Shown here: positions 7,783 through 14,607 of the stretch, in pieces
How the letters are laid out: the number at the start of each line of letters is the position of its first letter
Position numbering within the stretch: the stretch's first letter is position 1
Source: Oscillospiraceae bacterium
Lineage (GTDB): Bacteria > Bacillota > Clostridia > Oscillospirales > Ruminococcaceae
Direction of reading: 5' to 3'
Assembly (NCBI GenBank): GCA_031281115.1
Contig: JAITFV010000313.1
Span: forward strand, 1-19,912
Length of the DNA stretch: 19,912 bases
Notes under the pieces: generated by a model
Seen by the model: only the letters and a program-made list of their open reading frames with translations
What the model was told of the DNA's origin: nothing
The model's database searches: none
Made by a program: the position numbers and the translations under genes

Positions 7783-8724
7783 ATGGAAGAATTTTCACAC
7801 ATACCGGTACTTTTAAAAGAAAGCACAGACGCGCTTGTTATAATGCCGAAAGGCGTTTATATAGACTGTACTGTCGGCGGCGGAGGACACAGCCACGAAA
7901 TCGCAAAACTTCTGAACTTCCAAAACGGCTGCCTCCTCTGCCTCGACAAGGACAGGCAGGCTCTGGAAGCTGCCCGCGAGAGACTTCGCGAATACCCTGC
8001 GGTTTTTATTAACGATTGTTTTTCCAATATAAAAGAACAAGCACAAAAACACAGAATCAAAGGCGCAGACGGAATATTAATGGATTTGGGTGTTTCTTCT
8101 CATCAGCTTGACAGCGCGGAGCGCGGGTTTTCTTTTCACGAGAACGCAGCTCTTGACATGAGAATGAACAAAGAACAGGAACTCAGCGCCTTTGATGTTG
8201 TGAATAATTACAGCGCAGAAGATTTAATCAGAATATTATTTCTTTACGGCGAGGAAAAATTCGCGCGGGGTATAGCCGGCGGAATCGTAAAGATGCGGGA
8301 AACTGCACTAATTAAAACAACAGGTGAGCTTGCGGAAATAATAAAGAACAATGTGCCTTTAAAAGTACGACGGGAGAAAAACCCGTGCAGGAAGACCTTT
8401 CAGGCAATCAGAATAGAGGTAAACAACGAACTCGAAGCGCTCAAATCCGCGCTCCCGGATGCGTTTGAACTGCTCAATCCCGGCGGCAGGCTGGCAATAA
8501 TTACGTTCCACTCACTTGAAGACAGAATTGTAAAAAAATTTTATAAAGAACTTGCAGCAGGCTGCACTTGTTCGCCGGATTTCCCGATTTGCACCTGTAA
8601 TAACGAACCTAAAGCAAAAATTATTACCCGAAAGCCGATAACAGCGGCAGAAGCCGAACTTTCGCAGAATAGCCGCAGCAGAAGCGCAAAATTAAGAGTT
8701 ATAGAGAAAATAAAAAGAAATTGA
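7783..8724 (+). CDS. rsmH: 16S rRNA (cytosine-1402-N4)-methyltransferase RsmH (MraW)
   Basis: Methylates N4 of C1402 in 16S rRNA in the decoding centre, using S-adenosylmethionine. Seen directly: a HIPVLL N-terminus, the SAM-binding loop DCTVGGGGHSHEI (residues 28-40), the acidic ribose contact LDKD (54-57), the family signature DGILMDLGVSSHQLD (96-110) with RGFSF after it, LDMRMN, the RKTFQAIRIEVNNEL block, HSLEDRIVKKF, and the C-terminal SRSRSAKLRV. At 313 aa it has the usual length. It starts 3 bases after the mraZ stop with no clear ribosome binding site, so translation is probably coupled to mraZ. A cluster of four cysteines near the C-terminus (about 265-281) is seen in many RsmH proteins. 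Confidence 0.97.
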   Translation: MEEFSHIPVLLKESTDALVIMPKGVYIDCTVGGGGHSHEIAKLLNFQNGCLLCLDKDRQALEAARERLREYPAVFINDCFSNIKEQAQKHRIKGADGILMDLGVSSHQLDSAERGFSFHENAALDMRMNKEQELSAFDVVNNYSAEDLIRILFLYGEEKFARGIAGGIVKMRETALIKTTGELAEIIKNNVPLKVRREKNPCRKTFQAIRIEVNNELEALKSALPDAFELLNPGGRLAIITFHSLEDRIVKKFYKELAAGCTCSPDFPICTCNNEPKAKIITRKPITAAEAELSQNSRSRSAKLRVIEKIKRN

Positions 8725-8776
8725 GAAATATAAAAGAAGACAAAGAGTAAAAATCGCAAGAACTTCAAAACCGCAG

Positions 8777-8841
8777 TGTGGGCAGACACGTTTTTCGTAC
8801 TTTCGTGTCTGCCTGCAAAAAACAGAGGGCGAACTATTCGC
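8777..8841. repeat. Palindromic intergenic element between rsmH and ftsL (two hairpins)
   Basis: The 184-base gap after rsmH holds a long inverted repeat. A perfect 10-bp core (8781-8790 with 8804-8813) extends to about 14 bp with two G-T pairs (8777-8790 with 8804-8817) around a 13-base loop. A smaller hairpin follows (8829-8833 with 8837-8841, 3-base loop). Neither is followed by a T tract, so this does not look like a factor-independent terminator. It may be an interspersed palindromic repeat or an mRNA-stability element; which of these is not decidable here. Confidence 0.65.
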
Positions 8842-8871
8842 ACCGCAAAATCCATGAGAATCAACACAGAA

Positions 8872-8889
8872 AAAGAAAAAGAAAAAGAG
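8872..8889 (+). repeat. A-rich AAAAAG hexamer, three tandem copies
   Basis: Three back-to-back copies of an AAAAAG unit stand just upstream of the ftsL ribosome binding site (GGGGGAAG, about 8896-8904). It is a simple-sequence tract that could slip and would keep the leader unstructured. An effect on ftsL translation is speculative. Confidence 0.6.
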
Positions 8890-8908
8890 TAAAAATGGGG
8901 GAAGAAAA

Positions 8909-9409
8909 ATGTTGGTACCTAACAGGACCAGCGCGGCTTATGATTTCGCGCTGTTTGAAGGAAAAGAAAAAGAAAGCGAAAGCGAAGAAAAAAAAGCAAG
9001 AGTGAGAATTAAAGATGCCGCCATGAGATACTCGGCTTCAAGAAGCGGGAGTATCTTAAAAATCCTTTTAGCAGCCGTCTGCGCGGTTATGCTGCCGTTA
9101 TACTACCTCGCGAGCAAGGTGGAATCGACGGAACTTTCAGGGAGAATCAATAACGTGCAGATGGAACTTGAACAAGAACTTAGTAATAATCTGCGGCTTC
9201 AAGCGGAATTAGACAGCATTGTCACGACTTCGAGAGTTGACGATTTTGCACAGAACGAGCTTGGCATGCAGAAAATAACAACAGCACAAGGCACACATGT
9301 TTCCCTCAACACGGGCGGAACTACTGAAATTGCCGATGATGCCGGTAATGCGGCTACTTTTATATCGCGATGGTTTTCGGACGTGCTGGAATTTTTAGGC
9401 GTAAGGTAG
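8909..9409 (+). CDS. ftsL: FtsL-like septum formation protein
   Basis: A single-pass membrane protein that, with DivIC/FtsB and FtsQ/DivIB, bridges early and late divisome parts and helps activate FtsW-FtsI. The 166-aa protein has a charged cytoplasmic tail (residues 1-47, with a Glu/Lys-rich patch at 18-32), one membrane segment at about 48-68 (ILKILLAAVCAVMLPLYYLA), a coiled coil at about 72-108, and the small conserved motif DDFAQNELGM (about 111-120) typical of FtsL/DivIC ends. A C-terminal extension past 125 ends in an amphipathic stretch (FISRWFSDVLEFLGVR). The assignment relies on position (after rsmH, before the PBP) plus this architecture, since FtsL sequences diverge strongly. GGGGGAAG precedes the ATG. 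Confidence 0.88.
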   Translation: MLVPNRTSAAYDFALFEGKEKESESEEKKARVRIKDAAMRYSASRSGSILKILLAAVCAVMLPLYYLASKVESTELSGRINNVQMELEQELSNNLRLQAELDSIVTTSRVDDFAQNELGMQKITTAQGTHVSLNTGGTTEIADDAGNAATFISRWFSDVLEFLGVR

Positions 9410-9451
9410 AATATATTATTACATAGACAAGCGTTTGATAAATAATTTTGG

Positions 9452-9468
9452 TGCCGCCTGCGGCGGCA
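9452..9468. repeat. GC-rich hairpin upstream of the PBP gene
   Basis: A perfect 7-bp stem (9452-9458 with 9462-9468) with a 3-base loop lies in the 103-base ftsL-PBP gap, within otherwise A/T-rich sequence. The bases that follow (TATTTATA) are not a proper T tract. It could be a weak attenuator or an mRNA processing signal. Confidence 0.5.
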
Positions 9469-9512
9469 TATTTATACCGGATTCTAATTGTTAATCGTTC
9501 GTTGGAGGAATT

Positions 9513-11954
9513 ATGCCGAGGTCACAGGAAAATTTATACCCGACAAATTCTATGAAAAAGAAATTGATGTTCGGGGTATTTGCGCTGATAATTGTAATGA
9601 CGGTATATACATGCGTTACACTTTTTGACGTTGCTGTTGTGAATGCCGAGCATTACCGCGCCAAAGCGAATGCTCAGCAGCTCCGCGGGTTTACGATTCC
9701 GGCGAACCGCGGCACTATTTTTGATACAAACGGGAAAATTCTTGCGCAGAGCAAAACCGTATGGACGATTGTTGTGTCGCCGAATGTAATCCGTGAGAAC
9801 AGCGAAACTTATCAAACGCAGCGCACAAATGCCGCATCGCGTGAATACAACAGAGGTCGCGAAGCCGGTCTTCCCGTGCTTATGCCTATAGACGGCACAA
9901 AGTATAACGAAGCGCATGAAATCAGTCTTGCGCTTTCTGATATTTTCGACTTGGATTATTACGAACTCATGGCAAGAATCACGGAGTCTGACAGCGGTTA
10001 TGAAATCGTATACCGGCAGGCGGAAAAACCCGAGGTTGACAGACTTAATGAATTTAAGTCAGAGCGCGGGATAGGATACTACTCAGTTATTGCGCTCGAA
10101 GATACGATGAGAATATACCCTAACGGTACGCTTGCAGCCGCCTTGATTGGTTTTACAAACTTCGACAACATCGGCGTCTACGGAATTGAAGCATATTATG
10201 ATGATTTCCTGCAGGGTACGGACGGGCGCTTTGAAATGGCGCGCGACGCTAACAATCAGCCGATGCCTTTTGATTTCGAGAAACGCTTTGAAGCGCAGAA
10301 CGGACACAGCTTATATCTTACAATCGATGAGGTTATTCAACATTATTTGGAGAAGAACCTTGAACTCGCCGTTTCACAACACAGTCCCGACAACCGGGCA
10401 ACAGGTATAATCATGAACGCTAAAACAGGTGCGATTTTAGCGATGGCGACTTATCCTACCTTTAATTTAAACGAGCCGGCGAGACTCTCGGAATATGATT
10501 TAAACAGACTCGCGGAAATGCGCGAGGAGAAAATTAATGATACATTGATTCTAAACGGCTTTGAAACCGGTACGGAAGCGGATTTAACGCCTGAGCAGAT
10601 TGAACGGATAGACAGCGACATGAGGGAGCTGCACCTCATTCTGCGCGAAACGCAGTGGAAAAATAAATCCGTCAGCGAACTCTATTTCCCCGGTTCGGTT
10701 TTTAAGGTTATAACGCTTGCTGCCGCTCTTGAGGAGCATTTGGTGAGCCTCGGAACAGGCTTTTTCTGCGGCGGCGTTGTTGAAATCGCAGGTGAGAAAA
10801 TCCACTGCTGGAGAACGAGCGGGCACGGACAGGTCGAGGACGTCACGAAAGCCATGACATATTCCTGCAACCCTGCTTTCATTGATATGGGACGCCGTCT
10901 CGGAACGCAGAAATTCAGTGACTATTTCGATGCGTTTGGTTTTACGCGCAGAACCGGCATAGATTTACCCGGCGAAACGGGTTCACTGTTCATGAGCCGT
11001 GATTCCATGACAACGCTTGACCTCTCGGTTTCTTCAATCGGACAGGTAAATAAAATCACGCCGCTGCAAATGATTACCGCATATGCCGCAACAGTCAACG
11101 GCGGATATTTGGTAACGCCTTATGTAGTCGCTCAAATCATCGATAATGACGGAAATATAGTTCGCAGTACGCAGCCGCAGGTAAGGCGGCAGGTTATAAG
11201 CGAGGAAACATCAGCGCTGATGCGGCAAATTCTCGAAGAAGTGGTGGTGTACAACGGCGGGAGCAATGCTCACATCGCGGGTTACAGAATAGGCGGCAAG
11301 AGCGGAACAAGCCAGAGAATCGACCATGAGGACTTCCATATAAAAGAGACGTATGTCGGCTCGTTCGGCGCGTTCACACCTTCCAACGACCCTGAAATAA
11401 TTATGCTTGTAATGGTAGACGGCGTTGCACCTCCGGGGCAGTTTTACGGAAGCGCGGTAGCTGCGCCTGTAGTTCAGGCGGTATTCAAAGAAACATTGCC
11501 TTATCTCGAAATATTCCAAACCCAGCTTTCCGAGGAAGAGTTAGAACTTCAAAATGTAATGATTCCTTACTTAATTAACGCAACGAGGAGCGAAGCGGCA
11601 GAGAGACTTATTGATGCGGGACTGACTTACAGGTTTATCGGAGAAAACTCGGGGAACACTGTGCTTTACACTGTTCCGCCTAACGGCGCGCAAATCGCGA
11701 GGAACGGCAGGGTAATCGTCTTTTTGGCTGATGAGGATTACACGACCGGGATCGTTCCGAATGTAATAGGTCTTACGCTCGCGCAGGCAAATGAGAGAAT
11801 CACAAATGCGGGGCTTAACATAAGAATGTCGGGCGGCGCACTTAACAACAGTATGGCGGTGGCGTCCAGCCAGAGCATCGAAGCGGGTGAGGTTGTACCG
11901 GCGGGAACGGTTATTGAAGTTGAATTCTGGTTTGTAGACGGACACACAGGTTAA
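9513..11954 (+). CDS. spoVD: SpoVD/FtsI-type class B penicillin-binding protein with two PASTA domains
   Basis: A septal peptidoglycan transpeptidase that cross-links strands made by FtsW; in spore formers the paralogue or homologue SpoVD works in the spore cortex. Seen in order: a short cytoplasmic N-terminus, membrane anchor at about 19-38, the class B signature NRGTIFDTNGKILA (65-78), dimerisation/pedestal domain, and the transpeptidase with SxxK Ser395-V-F-Lys398, SxN Ser451-C-Asn453 and KSGT Lys596-Thr599. Two PASTA domains follow at about 683-744 and 747-810. The motif IHCWRTSGHG near 430 resembles SpoVD closely. At 813 aa it is longer than most relatives; about 65 residues separate PTF317 from Trp382, with a charged helical insertion just before the active-site serine. 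GGAGG precedes ATG 9513. Whether it serves vegetative division, sporulation or both cannot be told. Confidence 0.93.
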   Translation: MPRSQENLYPTNSMKKKLMFGVFALIIVMTVYTCVTLFDVAVVNAEHYRAKANAQQLRGFTIPANRGTIFDTNGKILAQSKTVWTIVVSPNVIRENSETYQTQRTNAASREYNRGREAGLPVLMPIDGTKYNEAHEISLALSDIFDLDYYELMARITESDSGYEIVYRQAEKPEVDRLNEFKSERGIGYYSVIALEDTMRIYPNGTLAAALIGFTNFDNIGVYGIEAYYDDFLQGTDGRFEMARDANNQPMPFDFEKRFEAQNGHSLYLTIDEVIQHYLEKNLELAVSQHSPDNRATGIIMNAKTGAILAMATYPTFNLNEPARLSEYDLNRLAEMREEKINDTLILNGFETGTEADLTPEQIERIDSDMRELHLILRETQWKNKSVSELYFPGSVFKVITLAAALEEHLVSLGTGFFCGGVVEIAGEKIHCWRTSGHGQVEDVTKAMTYSCNPAFIDMGRRLGTQKFSDYFDAFGFTRRTGIDLPGETGSLFMSRDSMTTLDLSVSSIGQVNKITPLQMITAYAATVNGGYLVTPYVVAQIIDNDGNIVRSTQPQVRRQVISEETSALMRQILEEVVVYNGGSNAHIAGYRIGGKSGTSQRIDHEDFHIKETYVGSFGAFTPSNDPEIIMLVMVDGVAPPGQFYGSAVAAPVVQAVFKETLPYLEIFQTQLSEEELELQNVMIPYLINATRSEAAERLIDAGLTYRFIGENSGNTVLYTVPPNGAQIARNGRVIVFLADEDYTTGIVPNVIGLTLAQANERITNAGLNIRMSGGALNNSMAVASSQSIEAGEVVPAGTVIEVEFWFVDGHTG

Positions 11955-11972
11955 TTAATAATTATTAATTAA
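11951..11972. repeat. Perfect 22-bp A/T palindrome at the PBP stop codon
   Basis: The sequence from 11951 to 11972 is its own reverse complement and is entirely A/T. It includes the stop codon of the PBP gene (11952-11954) and lies ahead of the murE ribosome binding site (AAGGA, about 11981-11985). A protein-binding site or a weak RNA hairpin are both possible; an all-A/T palindrome can also arise by chance in such spacers. Confidence 0.55.
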
Positions 11973-11995
11973 TAAGGGATAAGGAATAATTAATA

Positions 11996-13393
11996 ATGAA
12001 ATTATTCGACATGGAAGTGAGCGGCGTAACGGATAACACGAATGAATTTACAAGCGGAAATGTTTTCGTGTGCATCAAGGGCGAGAACTTCGATGGGCAT
12101 GATGCCGCGAAGGAAATGCTTGAAAAAGGCGCAGTTGCTATTGTAACCGAACGCGACTTAGGGTTAGAAAAACAAATCATAGTACCGAATACCCGCAAGG
12201 AACTCGCGAAGCTCGCCTCAGAATTTTACGGAAACCCTACGAAAAAATTAAAACTCATCGCCGCGACAGGAACCAACGGTAAAAGCACGGTAATCGCGCT
12301 GATTAAACATATTCTTGAAATGCAGGGTCATAAAACAGCTTCTATAGGCACAGTTGGTTACGATGTAGTCGGGAAGATATATGAAGCAAAGCTGACAGTA
12401 CCGCGGCAAACAGAATTATATAAACTTTTCCGCGAAGCAGCTGATAACGGTGCGGAATATTGCGTGATAGAGGCTTCGTCGCAGGCTTTAGCGCAGGACA
12501 GATTCGGTGAAGAAGTTTTTGAGTGCGCGGTTTTTACGAATCTTACACAAGACCACTTAGACTGGCACGGGACAATGGAAAATTATTTCCATGCGAAGCG
12601 CGCACTGTTCGGCATGACGAAAAGCGCAATTGTCTGTATTGATGACAAATACGGCGAAAAACTTGTCAAGTATATAAACACGGAATACGATATACCGGTC
12701 ATTACATACTCCGCGAAGGGCTTTGCGGATAACTACGCAGTTAATATAAAATCAAGCGGAAACGGTGTTTCGTACTGGTTTTCATCCGCTAAGGAAGAGA
12801 AATCTTTCCCGCTGAAGCTTGCAATGCCCGGGCTTTATAACGTGGCGAACTCAATCGCGGCGATTGCGGCTTGTGCAGAGCTTGGCATTGATTTAAGTGA
12901 TGCAGTTCGTGCTTTATCGGGTTTTAAAGGCGTAAGAGGCAGAAGCGAGATAATCCACAGCGGTGAATTTACTATAATCTGCGATTACGCGCATACGGAA
13001 GATGCGCTTAAAAAGTTTTTGACGAGTGTGAGAGAATTTACAGCCGGAAGATTGATTTGCGTTTTCGGTGCGCCGGGCGAGAGAGATATAGCGAAACGCC
13101 CGCTCATGGGGGAAGCTGTTGACAGGCATGCGGATTATATTGTAATCACTTCGGATAATCCGCGGTTTGAAGACCGGAACGCGATTATCGAACAGGTTGC
13201 GGCGGGAATTAAAAACACGCCATATGAAGCTTTTGCAGACAGAAAAGAAGCAATTCATGCGGCAATAAAACAAGCGCAGAAAGGCGATATGATTGCTTTA
13301 TGCGGAAAAGGACACGAAACTTACCAAGCAGTAGGCGGGAAAGATTTGCCGTTCGATGAGCGGGAAATTGTGAGGGAATTTTTAAAATCTTGA
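11996..13393 (+). CDS. murE: UDP-MurNAc-L-Ala-D-Glu:meso-diaminopimelate ligase MurE
   Basis: Adds the third residue of the peptidoglycan stem peptide, in the cytoplasm, with ATP. Seen: the N-terminal uridine-binding domain (GNVFVCIKGENFDGHD), the Mur-ligase P-loop ATGTNGKST (about 90-98), the EASSQAL block where relatives usually have SSHAL, NLTQDHLDWHGTMENY, RGRSEII, the C-terminal DYAHTEDALKKFL, FGAPGERD, the specificity motif Asp387-Asn-Pro-Arg390, and GKGHETYQ. The DNPR motif marks meso-diaminopimelate enzymes (lysine-adding ones lack this Arg), so a DAP-type wall is predicted. At 465 aa it is slightly short at the N-terminus. AAGGA stands about 10 bases before ATG 11996. murF, normally next, is missing; mraY follows instead. 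Confidence 0.95.
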   Translation: MKLFDMEVSGVTDNTNEFTSGNVFVCIKGENFDGHDAAKEMLEKGAVAIVTERDLGLEKQIIVPNTRKELAKLASEFYGNPTKKLKLIAATGTNGKSTVIALIKHILEMQGHKTASIGTVGYDVVGKIYEAKLTVPRQTELYKLFREAADNGAEYCVIEASSQALAQDRFGEEVFECAVFTNLTQDHLDWHGTMENYFHAKRALFGMTKSAIVCIDDKYGEKLVKYINTEYDIPVITYSAKGFADNYAVNIKSSGNGVSYWFSSAKEEKSFPLKLAMPGLYNVANSIAAIAACAELGIDLSDAVRALSGFKGVRGRSEIIHSGEFTIICDYAHTEDALKKFLTSVREFTAGRLICVFGAPGERDIAKRPLMGEAVDRHADYIVITSDNPRFEDRNAIIEQVAAGIKNTPYEAFADRKEAIHAAIKQAQKGDMIALCGKGHETYQAVGGKDLPFDEREIVREFLKS

Positions 13394-13462
13394 AAAAAAT
13401 CTATTGAATCGGGAAAAATGTCGTTTTCAAACATAACAGTGCGAAAAGGACTTGGTGAAAAT

Positions 13463-14482
13463 ATGGATTTAACTACAAACATCGCCATCGCTGTAATCGC
13501 TTTAGTTGTAACGGCGTTGCTGGGATTTATTGTTATACCCGCTCTGCGCCGCCTTAAGTATGGTCAGACGATTTTAGATATCGGACCCGCCTGGCACAAA
13601 GACACAAAGCAGGGAACGCCGACCATAGGCGGGATAATGTTTATAACAGGCTCGCTCATTGCGTTCAGCGCGGGGCTTATTATTCTGCGGGGGAAAGGTT
13701 TTATAGACCTTGATGAGTTCATAGGGCGCAGGGATTTTTTCAGAAGTGTTTCCGGTATGCTTATGGCACTATTTTTCGCGTTTGTAGGTTTTCTTGATGA
13801 TTATATAAAAGTTCGCAAAAAGCGCAACGAGGGGCTTACCGCGAATCAAAAAATTATCTTCCAGATTATGATAATAGCCGCGTATTTCACAGCGCGGATT
13901 ATCTCGGGCGATACTTCGACCGCGATTGTTTTTCCTTTTCTCGGCTCGCTTGATTTATGGTATTTTTACTATGTAATCACAGGGCTTGTGATTTTGTATC
14001 TTGTGAACGCCGTGAACCTCACTGACGGGCTTGACGGTCTTTGCGGGAGCGTAACGCTTGTATATTGTGCGGCATTTATGGTGATTTGCTCTGTTTTAGG
14101 ATTCACTGAGCTTTCGGTGCTTGCGGTTGCGGTTGCGGGCGGGTGTTTAGGTTTTTTAATCTGGAATTTCCACCCTGCCAAAGTTTTCATGGGGGATACA
14201 GGCTCAATGTTTCTCGGCGGGATTGTCTGTGCGCTCGGAGTCGGCGCGGGGGTAGAGATAATCATGATTATTGCTGCTGCGGTTTATATTTGGGAAGCGC
14301 TGACCGTAGTCATTCAGGTGGTTTATTTTAAACTTACGAGCGGAAAGCGGCTGTTCAAGATGACGCCGATTCATCATAGTTTTGAAATCAGCGGCTGGAA
14401 AGAAACGCGGATTGTATTGCTGTTTACGATGCTCGCAACGATTGCGGGAGTTTGCGCAATTTTACTTACAAGCGGATTGTAG
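13463..14482 (+). CDS. mraY: Phospho-N-acetylmuramoyl-pentapeptide transferase MraY
   Basis: Integral membrane enzyme that transfers phospho-MurNAc-pentapeptide onto undecaprenyl phosphate, giving lipid I. The start at ATG 13463 (339 aa) is preferred over ATG 13418: it gives the usual short N-terminus leading straight into the first membrane helix and has GGTGA at 13454-13458, while the upstream ATG adds 15 polar residues with only a weak GGGA. Seen: the invariant LDDYIKV (Asp112, Asp113) followed by KKRNEGLTANQK, NLTDGLDGL with Asp188, FHPAKVFMGDTGSM, and TPIHHSFE near the C-terminus, all matching the Mg-dependent active site. About ten hydrophobic segments are visible. It follows murE by 69 bases and precedes ftsW by 125 structured bases. 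Confidence 0.95.
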   Translation: MDLTTNIAIAVIALVVTALLGFIVIPALRRLKYGQTILDIGPAWHKDTKQGTPTIGGIMFITGSLIAFSAGLIILRGKGFIDLDEFIGRRDFFRSVSGMLMALFFAFVGFLDDYIKVRKKRNEGLTANQKIIFQIMIIAAYFTARIISGDTSTAIVFPFLGSLDLWYFYYVITGLVILYLVNAVNLTDGLDGLCGSVTLVYCAAFMVICSVLGFTELSVLAVAVAGGCLGFLIWNFHPAKVFMGDTGSMFLGGIVCALGVGAGVEIIMIIAAAVYIWEALTVVIQVVYFKLTSGKRLFKMTPIHHSFEISGWKETRIVLLFTMLATIAGVCAILLTSGL

Positions 14483-14498
14483 GAAATTTCTGCTTTAT

Positions 14499-14579
14499 AG
14501 CAATTTCATGTGAAATGTGGAATTGCTGTCCGTTGCCATTGGCGGCGAGCGTTGACGTTTGATTCATTCAAATGTCAAC
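14499..14579 (+). other. Three consecutive hairpins in the mraY-ftsW gap
   Basis: The 125-base gap can fold into three neighbouring stems. The first is 14499-14508 with 14518-14527 (10 bp, one G-T). The second is 14531-14537 with 14541-14547 (7 bp, two G-T, 3-base loop). The third is 14551-14562 with 14568-14579 (12 bp, one G-T, 5-base loop). They are only 3 bases apart and fill most of the gap before the ftsW ribosome binding site (AGAAGGA, 14592-14598). No T tract follows. This may be a structured leader for ftsW, an RNA processing site or degenerate palindromic repeats. Confidence 0.6.
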
Positions 14580-14607
14580 AAGATTTGCTACAGAAGGATA
14601 AAGATAA

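Noticed and set aside
8778..9005. A 75-codon plus-strand frame covering the rsmH-ftsL hairpin region
   Set aside because: It arises from the palindrome and the AAAAAG tract, yields a Lys/Arg-rich product, and overlaps the well-supported ftsL start.
9435..9475. TTGATA at 9435-9440 as a -35 box of a separate PBP promoter
   Set aside because: No -10-like hexamer occurs at 16-18 bp; the nearest A/T-rich candidate is about 28 bp away.
13418..13462. Upstream ATG for mraY adding 15 residues
   Set aside because: Only a weak GGGA lies before it, and the added residues are polar and unlike MraY N-termini; ATG 13463 has GGTGA and the expected start of the first membrane helix.
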